From contig WOYS01000121.1 of assembly GCA_011620645.1 (NCBI GenBank), forward strand, positions 1 through 40,595: 40,595 bases of DNA, read 5' to 3'. This document shows positions 9,876 through 18,221 of this stretch, piece by piece. Position 1 is the first letter of the stretch, and every line of letters starts with the position of its first letter. The stretch comes from Mycobacterium sp. Its GTDB lineage: Bacteria > Actinomycetota > Actinomycetes > Mycobacteriales > Mycobacteriaceae. The position numbers and the translations under genes are program-made. The notes beneath the pieces were generated by a model that did not search any database, was not told where the DNA came from, and was given only the letters and a program-made list of their open reading frames with translations.

Positions 9876-10613
9876 ATGACGACGATGTGGGGTGCGCCGT
9901 TACACAAGAGGTGGCGTGGTTCGCGATTGGGCGATCCGCGGCAGGCGCAATTTCTGACCCGCGACTCGCTGCGCTGGGTGCTGGGGAACAAGGCGTACAC
10001 GCCGTGGTACCTGGTGCGCTACTGGCGGTTGCTGAAGTTCAAGATGCGCAACCCGCACATCATCACCCGCGGCATGGTGTTCCTGGGCAAGGGGGTGGAG
10101 ATCGAGGCCACCCCGGAGCTGTCCACCATGGAGATCGGCCGGTGGGTGCATATCGGCGACAAGAACACCATCCGCTGCCACGAAGGTTCGCTGCGCATCG
10201 GTGACAAGGTGGTGCTGGGCCGCGACAACGTGATCAACACCTACTTGGACATCGAGCTCGGCGATTCGGTGCTGATGGCGGACTGGTGCTACGTCTGCGA
10301 TTTCGACCACAAGATGGACAGCCTGGAACTGCCCATCAAGGATCAGGGCATCATCAAGAGCCCGGTGCGGATCGGACCGGATACCTGGGTCGCGGCGAAG
10401 GTGAGCGTGCTGCGCGGCACTTCGGTCGGCCGTGGGTGCGTGCTCGGCGCGCACGCCGTCGTCAAGGGCGAGATCCCGGACTTCTCCATCGCGGTCGGAT
10501 CCCCGGCGAAGGTGGTCAAGAACCGCAAGGTCGCCTGGGACGCGTCGGCCGCCGAGCGCGCCGAGCGGGCCGTCAATCTGGCCGATATCGAACGGAAGAA
10601 AGCCGCCCGCTGA
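9876..10613 (+). CDS. Left-handed beta-helix (hexapeptide) acyltransferase (Rv3034c-like)
   Basis: A 245-residue hexapeptide-repeat transferase. Hydrophobic-glycine hexads run from about residue 85 to 210 (MEIGRWVHIGDKNTI, LRIGDKVVLGRDNVI, VRIGPDTWVAAKVSVL, TSVGRGCVLGAHAVV), ending in the typical VGSPAKVV. H145 in CDFDH is the likely catalytic base by analogy with other hexapeptide acetyltransferases. The M. tuberculosis homologue has been proposed to add acyl groups to methylglucose lipopolysaccharide, and the genes for that pathway follow on the other strand. An N-terminal stretch of about 60 basic and aromatic residues could contact membrane. The exact acyl donor is not evident. Confidence 0.85.
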   Translation: MTTMWGAPLHKRWRGSRLGDPRQAQFLTRDSLRWVLGNKAYTPWYLVRYWRLLKFKMRNPHIITRGMVFLGKGVEIEATPELSTMEIGRWVHIGDKNTIRCHEGSLRIGDKVVLGRDNVINTYLDIELGDSVLMADWCYVCDFDHKMDSLELPIKDQGIIKSPVRIGPDTWVAAKVSVLRGTSVGRGCVLGAHAVVKGEIPDFSIAVGSPAKVVKNRKVAWDASAAERAERAVNLADIERKKAAR

Positions 10614-10671
10614 TTCAGCGCAGCGCAGCCTCGAGCAGGCGCTGTCGCGCGGGTTTCGCGAGTTCGGCCCG

Positions 10672-11901
10672 TCAGCCGTAGTCCGGCAGCGGACGCTCGA
10701 CGATGAGCCGACGCGGTTGTGGATGCCGCTCGGCACGTTTGGCGGCCAGGTACACCTGGGCGGTGTGGTCGGCGACCGTCGGCCAGGAGAAGTCGGAGGT
10801 GAGTCGTTCCCGCGCGGCCGCGGCGCGCTGCTGTGCGGCGGCCGGATCATCGAGCACGCGTCGCACCGCCGACGCGAGGGCGGCCACGTCGCGGGGCGGA
10901 TGGGACACACCGGTGACACCGTCGATGACGGCTTCGCCGAGCCCACCCGCCGTGGAGGTGACCAGGGGAATGCCCGCGGCGGCCGCCTCGAGTGCGACGA
11001 TGCCGAACGGTTCGTAATGGGACGGCAATACCGCCAGATCCGCCCGGTGCAGCAGTGCCAGAAGGCCACAATGATCAACGCGGCCGACGAATTTCGTGGC
11101 CTTGAGCACCTTGTGCCTGCGGGCCTGCTCAACCAGGAAGTCCTGTTGGGTGCCGTCCCCGGCGATGGTCAGGGTGGCGCCGGGATGGGTCTTGCGGATC
11201 CGGGGCAGTGCTGCGATCGCGTCGTGCACGCCCTTCTCGTATTCCAGTCGCCCGAAGAACAGCAGCTCGGCCGCTCCGTCGTGCGGCCGGCGGGGTGCGA
11301 ACGGCCAACCGGCGGTGTCGATCCCGTTCGGAATGACAGCCGTCTCGGACAGTCCGGGGCCGAACAGCGCGTGGATCTCCTCGCGCATCGACGCCGAACA
11401 TGTGATCAACGAATCGGACTCGTGGACCAGCCAGGATTCCAGCGCATGCACCTGGCGGCTGACCTGCCCGGAAACCCAGCCGGAGTGTCTGCCCGCCTCG
11501 GTGGCGTGGATGGTGGAAACCAATGGTACATCAAAGAATTCGGCCAGCGCGATGGCCGGATGGGCAACCAGCCAATCATGTGCGTGCACCAGGTCGGGCT
11601 GCCAGTCGCGCAGCGTCAGCGCGCTGCGGACCATGGCGTGGCCCATCGCCATCGTCCAGGCCATCATGTCGGTGCCGAAGGTGAATTCGTGCGGATCCTG
11701 CGCGGCGGCGATGACGCGCACGCCCTCGTTGACCTCATCGGTGGACGGGTGGGTGCTGGGGTCGGTACCGGTGGGCCGCCGGGACAGCACGACGACCTCG
11801 TGGCCGGCCACCACGAGCTCGGTGGCCAGATGGTGCACGTGGCGGCCGAGGCCGCCGATGACCACCGGTGGGTATTCCCAGGACACCATGAGGATCTTCA
11901 C
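10672..11901 (-). CDS. GT4-type alpha-(1->4)-glucosyltransferase of MGLP/glycogen synthesis (Rv3032-like)
   Basis: A GT-B fold glycosyltransferase of 409 residues. It begins MKILMVSWEYPPVVIGGLGR, whose GGLG loop (16-19) binds the nucleotide-sugar phosphate; VHAHDW is at 105-110, the linker GRLEYEKG at 217-224, and the EX7E motif EPFGIVALE supplies E297 and E305. The M. tuberculosis homologue elongates the alpha-1,4-glucan of methylglucose lipopolysaccharides. I start at GTG 11901 because GAAGG lies about 9 nt upstream; another GTG at 11907 is too close to it. It is the last gene of the minus-strand operon, 25 nt after the GH57 gene. Confidence 0.9.
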   Translation of the reverse strand: MKILMVSWEYPPVVIGGLGRHVHHLATELVVAGHEVVVLSRRPTGTDPSTHPSTDEVNEGVRVIAAAQDPHEFTFGTDMMAWTMAMGHAMVRSALTLRDWQPDLVHAHDWLVAHPAIALAEFFDVPLVSTIHATEAGRHSGWVSGQVSRQVHALESWLVHESDSLITCSASMREEIHALFGPGLSETAVIPNGIDTAGWPFAPRRPHDGAAELLFFGRLEYEKGVHDAIAALPRIRKTHPGATLTIAGDGTQQDFLVEQARRHKVLKATKFVGRVDHCGLLALLHRADLAVLPSHYEPFGIVALEAAAAGIPLVTSTAGGLGEAVIDGVTGVSHPPRDVAALASAVRRVLDDPAAAQQRAAAARERLTSDFSWPTVADHTAQVYLAAKRAERHPQPRRLIVERPLPDYG

Positions 11902-11926
11902 GCGCACACACCTTCGACGGATGGGT

Positions 11927-13489
11927 TCATCGGGGGAGCCGCCTGGCGTCCAGGGCGCCGAACAGACCGTCGGCGCGGTTCCAGTCCGTGGCCAGGCGCT
12001 GCGCGTGCTCGCGGCGACCGGAGGCCAGCGCCGTGGAGATCTCGCGGGTGGCGTGGGCATGCAGATGGGCGCGGTAGCGCGCGTATTCGGCCGCGGAGTC
12101 CTTGCTGACCATGAAAGGCCAGTCGCTGGATACGGTCAGCAGCGTCTCCCGCAGGATCTGGTCGGCCACGGTGTCGCGGGCTGCGCCCGGACCGCTGTGC
12201 AGTAGCGCCTTGTCCACCGCGGCCAGCGCGGTATCGACCACCTCGTTGTTGAGCCGCACGATATCGTGCACCTGCGGGCCGTTCCAAACCTGCCAGTCCT
12301 TGCCCGAACCCCAAGAGCTGGGCGGCAATTCAACCGGCTTGCCGACGTAACCGTCCTCGATGGCGTCGGCGAGCGTGCCCACCCGGACACCCGCTGCCGG
12401 CAGCGCGCGCAGCAGTCGTTCCAGCCATAGCGGGCCCTCATGCCACCAGTGGCCGAACAGTTCGGTGTCGAAGGCGGCCACCACGTGCGCGGGTCGGCCG
12501 ATGCGTCCGGATTCGTCGATCAGCCTGCGGCGCACCACGCCGACGAAGTCTGCGACATGCTTGTCGATCGCGCGGTCGGCTCGACCGGACTCGTAGGGGG
12601 CCTTCACATCCGAGGCCACATTGCGCCCGGTCACCCGCGCCGGCTTGAGCCCGGTCAGATGGTCGTGGGTGTGGAAATCGCGGTATGCGGCATGCCCGGG
12701 ATAACCCGACTTCGGAGACCACACCCGGTAGCTGACCTGTAGGTCGCGCCCGAAGGCCACCACATCGGTGTCGCCGACCGGCCTGCCCAGCGTGGTGTCG
12801 CCGTGCAGGGACGGGCCATCGACCATGAAATGGCCGACACCGGCTGCGGCGTAACCGATTTCCATTCCCGGGGCGTAGGCGCACTCCGGTGCCCAGATGC
12901 CCGTTGGGGTGTGGGCGAAGCGTTGTCTGGCGTCGGCGAGACCTTCCCGCAGTGCGAATCCACGCAGCCGCGGGTTGAGCAGCGGCTGGAACGGATGCGA
13001 CAGTGGCCCACCGAGCAACTCGATGGTGCCCGCGTCGATGAGCTGGCGCAGCAGCGGGCTGCCGCCGTGACGCCACAGCGTGGTGAATGCCTCCAGCGCC
13101 GAATTCGCAGCTGCGTACTCTTGAATGCCGAACTGGCGCAACGCTTCCGGTGAACCATAGGTGCCTGCCGCGCCGGTACCGGCTTGCCGGGTGGTCGCTT
13201 CCAGTGCGCGCAGCTGCCAGTTGGCCAGCCAGTGGTGCATGCCGGTCAGGCAGTACGGGTCGTCGAGTTGTGCGGTGATGACCGGAGTCATGCCGAGGCT
13301 CACCAGATGAGTGCGGTCCTCGGCGGCCAGGGTGCGCAGGACCCGCATCAGCGGCAGATAGGCCGCGGCCCAGGACTGATACAGCCATTCCTCGCCGACC
13401 GGCCAGCGACCGTGGTGGGCCAGCCACGGCAGATGGGTGTGCAGGACGAGCGTGAACAGCCCGGGTACGGGCCCCGGCGAGTCGGTCAC
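11927..13489 (-). CDS. GH57 family alpha-glucan branching enzyme (Rv3031-like)
   Basis: A 520-residue GH57 protein. It opens with LVLHTHLPWL (15-24), the family's conserved region 1; the nucleophile is E202 in GIWAPECAY and the acid/base is D341 in AAFDTELFGHWW. A C-terminal helical domain (DUF1957-like) closes the protein, as in GH57 1,4-alpha-glucan branching enzymes. It is encoded between the methyltransferase and the glucosyltransferase of the methylglucose-lipopolysaccharide cluster, consistent with making or trimming the branches of that polysaccharide. GTG 13489 overlaps the methyltransferase stop as GTGA, implying coupled translation. Confidence 0.9.
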   Translation of the reverse strand: MTDSPGPVPGLFTLVLHTHLPWLAHHGRWPVGEEWLYQSWAAAYLPLMRVLRTLAAEDRTHLVSLGMTPVITAQLDDPYCLTGMHHWLANWQLRALEATTRQAGTGAAGTYGSPEALRQFGIQEYAAANSALEAFTTLWRHGGSPLLRQLIDAGTIELLGGPLSHPFQPLLNPRLRGFALREGLADARQRFAHTPTGIWAPECAYAPGMEIGYAAAGVGHFMVDGPSLHGDTTLGRPVGDTDVVAFGRDLQVSYRVWSPKSGYPGHAAYRDFHTHDHLTGLKPARVTGRNVASDVKAPYESGRADRAIDKHVADFVGVVRRRLIDESGRIGRPAHVVAAFDTELFGHWWHEGPLWLERLLRALPAAGVRVGTLADAIEDGYVGKPVELPPSSWGSGKDWQVWNGPQVHDIVRLNNEVVDTALAAVDKALLHSGPGAARDTVADQILRETLLTVSSDWPFMVSKDSAAEYARYRAHLHAHATREISTALASGRREHAQRLATDWNRADGLFGALDARRLPR

Positions 13490-14310
13490 GAACGCACCGC
13501 GATCGCCACCAGATCAAGGCTGTCGTCGATAGTTGGACCGTTCGGCGGGCAGGACCCGGGAAGATTTTTGGCGTCGAGCAGGTCGAAATCCTCGCCGCGT
13601 ATCGCGGCGACGTCGGCCAACAACTCTGCCGACCACGGGGCGTCGGCGACCGCTCTGGCGATCTGGGCGTCGATGATCGAGCCGCCGTGGCGGGCGTCGA
13701 GGGCGGCCAGTCCGGCGCCGTGGAACACCCCGAGCATGGCGTCGACCCGGAAACCACCCTGCTCCAGTAATTCGGCCAGTTCGGCGGCATTGAGTTCACG
13801 GGTGTGGAACGGGTTGAGCGGGGTGTCCCGGCCGGGGGAGAAGGTGATGCGATTGGGCGTCGACATCAGCAGCAGTCCACCCGGGCGCAGTACCCGCGCG
13901 CATTCGGCGACGAACTGGCCCTGATCCCACAGGTGCTCGATCACCTGGAAGTTCACCACCACGTCCACCGAGCCATCGGCCAAAGGCAGGGCGGCCAAGT
14001 TGCCCAGGTGCATCCGCACCCGCGGGTACTTGGCACGGATGTGGGCGACGGCCTGCTCGTCGTAGTCCACCCCGGTGACACTGCGTGCGATACCGGCGAT
14101 CAGGTCCGCGCCGTACCCCTCGCCGGGGCCGGCCTCCAGCACGTCGCGCCCGGCGCACCGGTCGGCAAGGCGCTGATAGACCACCTCGTGGCGACGGAAC
14201 CAGTAGTTCTCCTCGGCCAGGCCGGGGATGGTGCGCTCGCCGGTCAGGGGCAGGGCGGGAGCGCTGCCCCCGTCCGAGCCGGCGCTGTCGACGGAACCGA
14301 ATGTGCTCAT
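13486..14310 (-). CDS. SAM-dependent methyltransferase of the MGLP cluster (Rv3030-like)
   Basis: A 274-residue class I methyltransferase. Motif I is VLEAGPGEGYG (57-67), the ribose-binding acid is D82 in GVDYDE, then VDVVVNFQVIEHLWDQ and LRPGGLLLMSTPNR. It is the first gene of the operon methyltransferase - GH57 - GT4, so it probably methylates glucose residues of methylglucose lipopolysaccharide; which hydroxyl is methylated cannot be read from sequence. I choose ATG 14310 (MSTFGS) over a longer frame because TAGCCT ends 8 nt upstream, the leaderless spacing, and residues before it have no methyltransferase similarity. It is divergent from etfB. Confidence 0.88.
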   Translation of the reverse strand: MSTFGSVDSAGSDGGSAPALPLTGERTIPGLAEENYWFRRHEVVYQRLADRCAGRDVLEAGPGEGYGADLIAGIARSVTGVDYDEQAVAHIRAKYPRVRMHLGNLAALPLADGSVDVVVNFQVIEHLWDQGQFVAECARVLRPGGLLLMSTPNRITFSPGRDTPLNPFHTRELNAAELAELLEQGGFRVDAMLGVFHGAGLAALDARHGGSIIDAQIARAVADAPWSAELLADVAAIRGEDFDLLDAKNLPGSCPPNGPTIDDSLDLVAIAVRS

Positions 14311-14318
14311 TGGAAGGC

Positions 14319-14324
14319 AGGCTA
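14319..14324 (-). promoter_or_regulatory. Candidate -10 element (TAGCCT) for the MGLP operon
   Basis: On the minus strand TAGCCT ends 8 nt before ATG 14310. It supports both a leaderless transcript and the shorter start. Confidence 0.45.
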
Positions 14325-14430
14325 ACCCGTGATGACCGGTTCGCGAACGGATGCCCTGGCGACCGTGAGGTCTGAATGATGGCAATGACCGGTTATGGTG
14401 TCCTTGCGCGCCGTCAAAGTTACCGACGAG

Positions 14431-14436
14431 TAATCT
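14431..14436 (+). promoter_or_regulatory. Candidate -10 element (TAATCT) for etfBA
   Basis: TAATCT lies 71 nt before the etfB ATG. The resulting leader would hold a GC hairpin (GGCCGGC at 14468-14474 with GCCGGCC at 14476-14482) just before the ribosome site GAGGAGGA. The -35 is weak. Confidence 0.3.
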
Positions 14437-14507
14437 AGAGGCCGTTGTGAGAAACGTGATATGCCCGGGCCGGCCGCCGGCCTCATCGAGGAGGACGAAC
14501 CACCGTC

Positions 14508-15299
14508 ATGACGAACATCGTGGTCCTGATCAAGCAGGTCCCTGACACCTGGTCGGAGCGCAAGCTCACCGACGGCGATTACACGCTCGATCGCGAGGCG
14601 GCCGATGCCGTGCTCGACGAGATCAACGAGCGTGCCGTCGAAGAAGCGCTGCTCATCAAGGAGCGCGAGGGTGGTGACAGCACTGTCACCCTGCTGACCG
14701 CCGGCCCCGAACGCGCCACCGAAGCCATCCGCAAGGCCCTTTCCATGGGCGCCGACAAGGCCGTGCACCTCAAGGACGACGGCCTGCACGGCTCCGATGT
14801 CGTCCAGACCGGCTGGGCACTGGCCCGCGCCCTGGGCACCATCGAGGGCACCGACCTGGTCATCGCCGGTAACGAGGCCACCGACGGCGTCGGCGGCGCA
14901 GTGCCTGCCGTCATCGCCGAGTACCTGGGCCTGCCGCAGCTCACCCACCTGCGCAAGCTGAACATCGAGGGCGGAAAGGTCACCGGCGAGCGCGAGACCG
15001 ACGAGGGCGTCTTCGGCCTGGAGGCCTCGCTGCCCGCCGTGGTCAGCGTCAACGAGAAGATCAACGAGCCCCGCTTCCCGTCCTTCAAGGGCATCATGGC
15101 CGCGAAGAAGAAGGAAGTCACTGTCCTGACACTGGCCGAGATCGGTGTCGAGGCCGACGAGGTCGGCGTGGCCAACGCCGGCACCAAGGTGCTGTCGTCC
15201 ACCCCCAAGCCGCCGAAGACGGCCGGCGAAAAGGTCACAGACGAGGGCGAAGGCGGCACGAAGGTCGCCGAGTACCTGGTCTCCCAGAAGCTGATCTAG
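14508..15299 (+). CDS. etfB: Electron transfer flavoprotein, beta subunit (FixA/EtfB)
   Basis: A 263-residue EtfB. The N-terminus NIVVLIKQVPDTW and the AMP-binding region AGNEATDGVGGAVPAVIAEYLGLP are typical, as is the signature stretch VNEKINEPRFPSFKGIMAAK. With EtfA it forms the soluble flavoprotein that takes electrons from acyl-CoA dehydrogenases to the membrane quinone pool. A strong ribosome site GAGGAGGA precedes ATG 14508. etfA follows after 54 nt in the same operon. Confidence 0.95.
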   Translation: MTNIVVLIKQVPDTWSERKLTDGDYTLDREAADAVLDEINERAVEEALLIKEREGGDSTVTLLTAGPERATEAIRKALSMGADKAVHLKDDGLHGSDVVQTGWALARALGTIEGTDLVIAGNEATDGVGGAVPAVIAEYLGLPQLTHLRKLNIEGGKVTGERETDEGVFGLEASLPAVVSVNEKINEPRFPSFKGIMAAKKKEVTVLTLAEIGVEADEVGVANAGTKVLSSTPKPPKTAGEKVTDEGEGGTKVAEYLVSQKLI

Positions 15300-15353
15300 C
15301 AGCGGCCACAGCGTTTTCCCGACATACTCATTTGCTAAAGGACATAGATACAC

Positions 15354-16310
15354 ATGGCTGAAGTACTTGTGCTCGTCGAGCACGCCGAAGGTGCGCTGAA
15401 GAAGGTCAGCACCGAACTCATCACCGCCGCCCGGGTTCTGGGCGAGCCGTCCGCGGTCGTCGTCGGCGCCGAAGGCACCGCCACCGGTCTGATCGACGGA
15501 CTCAAGGCCGCCGGCGCGGCCAAGATCTACGTCGCCGAGTCGGGCGAGGCCGTGAGCTTCCTGGTCACCCCGACGGTCGACGTGCTGGCCGCGCTGACCG
15601 AGTCGGCCGCCCCCGCCGCCGTCGTGATCGCCGCGACCGCCGAGGGCAAAGAGGTCGCCGGCCGGCTGGCCGCACGCCTGGGGTCGGGCCTGCTGGTCGA
15701 CGTCGTCGAGATCAAGGAAGGCGGCATCTGCGTCCACTCCATCTTCGGTGGTGCGTTCACGGTGGACGCTCAGGCCACCGGCGAATTGCCCGTGATCACC
15801 GTGCGCCCGGGTGCCGTCGAGGCCGCCCCGGCCGCCGCGGCCGGTGAGGTCATCTCCGTCGAGGTGCCCGCACAGGCCGAAAATGCGACGAAGATCACGT
15901 CTCGCGAGCCCGTCGTGGCCGGTGACCGTCCCGAGCTCACCGAGGCCAGCGTCGTGGTCGCAGGTGGCCGCGGCGTCGGCAGCGAAGAGAACTTCAAGGT
16001 CGTCGAGGAGCTCGCCGACTCGCTTGGTGCCGCCGTCGGCGCCTCGCGTGCCGCGGTCGACTCGGGCTACTACGGCGGTCAGTTCCAGGTGGGGCAGACC
16101 GGTAAGACCGTGTCGCCGCAGCTGTACATCGCGCTGGGCATCTCGGGCGCCATCCAGCACCGCGCCGGCATGCAGACCTCGAAGACCATCATCGCGGTCA
16201 ACAAGGACGAAGAGGCGCCGATCTTCGAGATCGCCGATCTCGGCATCGTCGGTGACCTGTTCAAGGTCGCCCCGCAGCTGACCGAGGCGGTCAAGGCCCG
16301 CAAGGGATAG
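15354..16310 (+). CDS. etfA: Electron transfer flavoprotein, alpha subunit (FixB/EtfA)
   Basis: A 318-residue EtfA. The C-terminal FAD domain is complete: GGRGVGS (204-210), ASRAAVDSG (230-238), [11 protein letters not shown] (245-255), [13 protein letters not shown] (261-273) and [22 protein letters not shown]. The N-terminal domain pairs with EtfB. AAAGGAC about 10 nt upstream serves as ribosome site. The gene is followed by a 42-bp perfect palindrome that probably ends the transcript. Confidence 0.95.
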   Translation: MAEVLVLVEHAEGALKKVSTELITAARVLGEPSAVVVGAEGTATGLIDGLKAAGAAKIYVAESGEAVSFLVTPTVDVLAALTESAAPAAVVIAATAEGKEVAGRLAARLGSGLLVDVVEIKEGGICVHSIFGGAFTVDAQATGELPVITVRPGAVEAAPAAAAGEVISVEVPAQAENATKITSREPVVAGDRPELTEASVVVAGGRGVGSEENFKVVEELADSLGAAVGASRAAVDSGYYGGQFQVGQTGKTVSPQLYIALGISGAIQHRAGMQTSKTIIAVNKDEEAPIFEIADLGIVGDLFKVAPQLTEAVKARKG

Positions 16311-16326
16311 CAGCCTCCCCAACAGT

Positions 16327-16368
16327 CGCAGAATCCCCCATTTCCGCGCGGAAATGGGGGATTCTGCG
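16327..16368. terminator. 42-bp perfect palindrome, probable terminator of etfBA
   Basis: Two 21-base arms are exact reverse complements with no spacer: the left arm starts CGCAGAATCCCCC and the right ends GGGGGATTCTGCG, with CCGCGCGG at the centre. It begins 17 nt after the etfA stop. No T-run follows, so it would be a T-less (I-shaped) terminator of the kind proposed in mycobacteria. Confidence 0.65.
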
Positions 16369-16453
16369 TCAGTTCGTGGTGTTCATGTGTCGTGCACGGA
16401 CACGTCACGCAGACGATGCCGCCCAGAGACCCGGCTGGGCGAGCGTGCTGTCT

Positions 16454-17290
16454 ATGAGCACCGCATCTGTACTCATACCGGCCGAAGATACCCACCAGGC
16501 GACGTCCGGGACACCGGGGCCGCGCTACACGCTGCTGCTGTCCACCGATCCCGAGCACATCGAGGCGGCGCAACGCCTGCGCCACGATGTGTTCACCTCC
16601 GAACCCGGATTCACGCTGACCCAAGCGACCGACGGCCTCGACGCCGACCGCTTCGATCAGTTCTGCGATCACCTGCTGGTGCGCGAGGACGGATCCGGGG
16701 AACTGGTCGGGTGCTACCGCATGCTGCCGCCGCCGGGCGCGATCGCCGCGGGCGGCCTCTACACCGCCACCGAGTTCGACGTGCGGGCGCTGGATGCCCT
16801 GCGGCCGTCGCTGGTGGAGATGGGCCGCGCGGTGGTGCGCGGGGACCACCGCAACGGCGGCGTCGTGCTGCTGATGTGGTCGGGCATCCTGGCCTACCTG
16901 GATCGCTGCGGCTACGACTACGTCACCGGCTGCGTGTCGGTGCCGACGCATGGCACCGGGGAGGTGCCGGGCAGCGAGCTCCGCGGGGTGCGCGATTTCG
17001 TGCTCCGACGGCACGGCGCGCCGAAGGAGTTCACCGTGCGGCCCTACCGCCCGGTCGTCATCGACGGCCGTAGCCTCGACGAGATCGAAGCCCCGGCCCG
17101 GGTCGCCGTGCCCGCGCTGATGCGCGGATACCTGCGCCTGGGCGCCCAGGTGTGCGGTGAGCCGGCACACGATCCCGACTTCGGCGTCGGCGACTTCCCG
17201 GCGCTGCTGGACAAGCGCCGGGCCGACGTCCGCTACCTCAAACGGCTGCGGTCGGTGTCCGACGCGACCGCCGGTGAGGCACGGTCGTGA
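16454..17290 (+). CDS. OlsB-like N-acyltransferase (GNAT-type, Rv3027c-like)
   Basis: A 278-residue acyltransferase of the L-ornithine N-acyltransferase (OlsB/Acetyltransf_5) kind. The diagnostic order is present: RLRHDVF (41-47), [10 protein letters not shown] (67-76), [11 protein letters not shown] (83-93), [10 protein letters not shown] (100-109), [16 protein letters not shown] (120-135) and a following helix MWSGILAYL. OlsB moves a 3-hydroxyacyl chain from ACP to ornithine to make lyso-ornithine lipid. The next gene overlaps by GTGA and encodes a PlsC-type O-acyltransferase, the OlsA-like second step. I start at ATG 16454; residues before it lack similarity. A small hairpin (GCCCAG 16421-16426, CTGGGC 16435-16440) precedes the start. 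Confidence 0.8.
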   Translation: MSTASVLIPAEDTHQATSGTPGPRYTLLLSTDPEHIEAAQRLRHDVFTSEPGFTLTQATDGLDADRFDQFCDHLLVREDGSGELVGCYRMLPPPGAIAAGGLYTATEFDVRALDALRPSLVEMGRAVVRGDHRNGGVVLLMWSGILAYLDRCGYDYVTGCVSVPTHGTGEVPGSELRGVRDFVLRRHGAPKEFTVRPYRPVVIDGRSLDEIEAPARVAVPALMRGYLRLGAQVCGEPAHDPDFGVGDFPALLDKRRADVRYLKRLRSVSDATAGEARS

Positions 17291-18174
17291 CGACTCAGCG
17301 AGCCCGCGGCCCCGCACATTCCTGGCTGCCGCAGGCGTCCTGCGATGTCAGCTGCATGTATGCCGGTGCCGCGACGCTGGGATCGCGTCCCGCGGTCTGG
17401 ATGCGCAGCACCCTGCGCATCGGCGGGGCTCTACTGCTGCTGCTTGCGGTGCCACTGCTGGCGGTGCCGCTGCCGGGACGCTCCCACCTGCAGCGCGCGT
17501 ACTGCAGGTGGATGCTGCGCTGCGTCGGGGTGCGGATCACCGTGTCCGGCGGGCCCATCCGCAACCTGCGCGGCGTACTGGTGGTCAGCGGACACGTGTC
17601 CTGGCTGGACATCTTCAGCATCGGTGCGGTGCTGCCCGGATCGTTCGTCGCCCGCGCCGACCTGATCGACTGGCCCGCACTCGGGGTCCTCGCCCGCGTC
17701 ATGAAGGTCATCCCGATCGAGCGGGAGAGCCTGCGCAGGCTGCCCGCGGTGGTCGGCGCCGTCGCGGCGCGGCTGCGCAACGGCCAGACCGTGGTGGCGT
17801 TCCCGGAGGGCACCACCTGGTGCGGTCTGGGCTACGGCCAGTTCCGGCCGGCCATGTTCCAGGCTGCGGTCGACGCCGCCCGCCCGGTGCAGCCGCTGCG
17901 ACTGACCTACCACCATCGCGACGGCCGCCCGTCGACCGTCCCCGCCTTCATCGGCGAGGATTCGCTGCTGACCTCGATCCGCAGGCTCGTCACGGCCCGG
18001 CGCACCGTGGTGCACGTGCAGGTGCAGTCCCTGCAACTGCCGGGCGACGATCGCCGCGACCTTGCGGCGCGTTGCGAGGCGGCGGTGCGCGGCACCACCC
18101 GCCGCGATGTGTCACACAGCGCACGCGGGCACGCATCGGGGGCGAGCGCAGCGACGTGGGCAGTGCTGGGCTGA
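17287..18174 (+). CDS. PlsC/OlsA-like 1-acyl-sn-glycerol-3-phosphate acyltransferase family protein (Rv3026c-like)
   Basis: A 295-residue membrane-anchored acyltransferase. A hydrophobic segment (about 44-62) precedes the catalytic HX4D motif SGHVSWLD (H103, D108); motif III is FPEGTTW (172-178). Coupling to the upstream OlsB-like gene through a GTGA overlap suggests that it O-acylates lyso-ornithine lipid, though a standard phosphatidic acid-forming role is also possible. The last 20 residues (from SHSARG) are low-complexity and partly encoded by a dispersed 17-bp repeat at 18140-18156, so the tail may have been acquired. Confidence 0.85.
   Translation: MTTQRARGPAHSWLPQASCDVSCMYAGAATLGSRPAVWMRSTLRIGGALLLLLAVPLLAVPLPGRSHLQRAYCRWMLRCVGVRITVSGGPIRNLRGVLVVSGHVSWLDIFSIGAVLPGSFVARADLIDWPALGVLARVMKVIPIERESLRRLPAVVGAVAARLRNGQTVVAFPEGTTWCGLGYGQFRPAMFQAAVDAARPVQPLRLTYHHRDGRPSTVPAFIGEDSLLTSIRRLVTARRTVVHVQVQSLQLPGDDRRDLAARCEAAVRGTTRRDVSHSARGHASGASAATWAVLG
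18140..18156 (+). repeat. Solo copy of the 17-bp core of the tandem repeat at 33563-33682
   Basis: GGGCGAGCGCAGCGACG is the exact reverse complement of the first 17 bases of each 31-bp unit at 33563. It lies inside the C-terminal codons of the PlsC-like gene. Confidence 0.6.
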
Positions 18175-18206
18175 CCTCGACGCACAAAGCACGCCGGCCC
18201 GGCGGC

Positions 18207-18212
18207 TATCCT
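18207..18212 (+). promoter_or_regulatory. Candidate -10 element (TATCCT) for iscS-mnmA
   Basis: TATCCT ends 9 nt before ATG 18222, suggesting a leaderless or near-leaderless transcript. Confidence 0.4.
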
Positions 18213-18221
18213 GGATGGGCC

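Noticed and set aside
10432-12205. Long plus-strand open frames across the GT4 and GH57 genes
   Set aside because: The minus-strand genes in this stretch carry full catalytic motifs; the plus-strand products are antisense artefacts.
14322-16322. A 666-codon open frame on the minus strand opposite etfB-etfA
   Set aside because: Its sequence is low-complexity (runs of G, D, L, H) and mirrors the codon bias of the real plus-strand etfBA genes, whose domains are complete.
17157-18221. N-terminal extension of iscS through the PlsC-like gene
   Set aside because: The extension lies in a different frame of a well-supported gene, and the conserved desulfurase N-terminus starts at ATG 18222.
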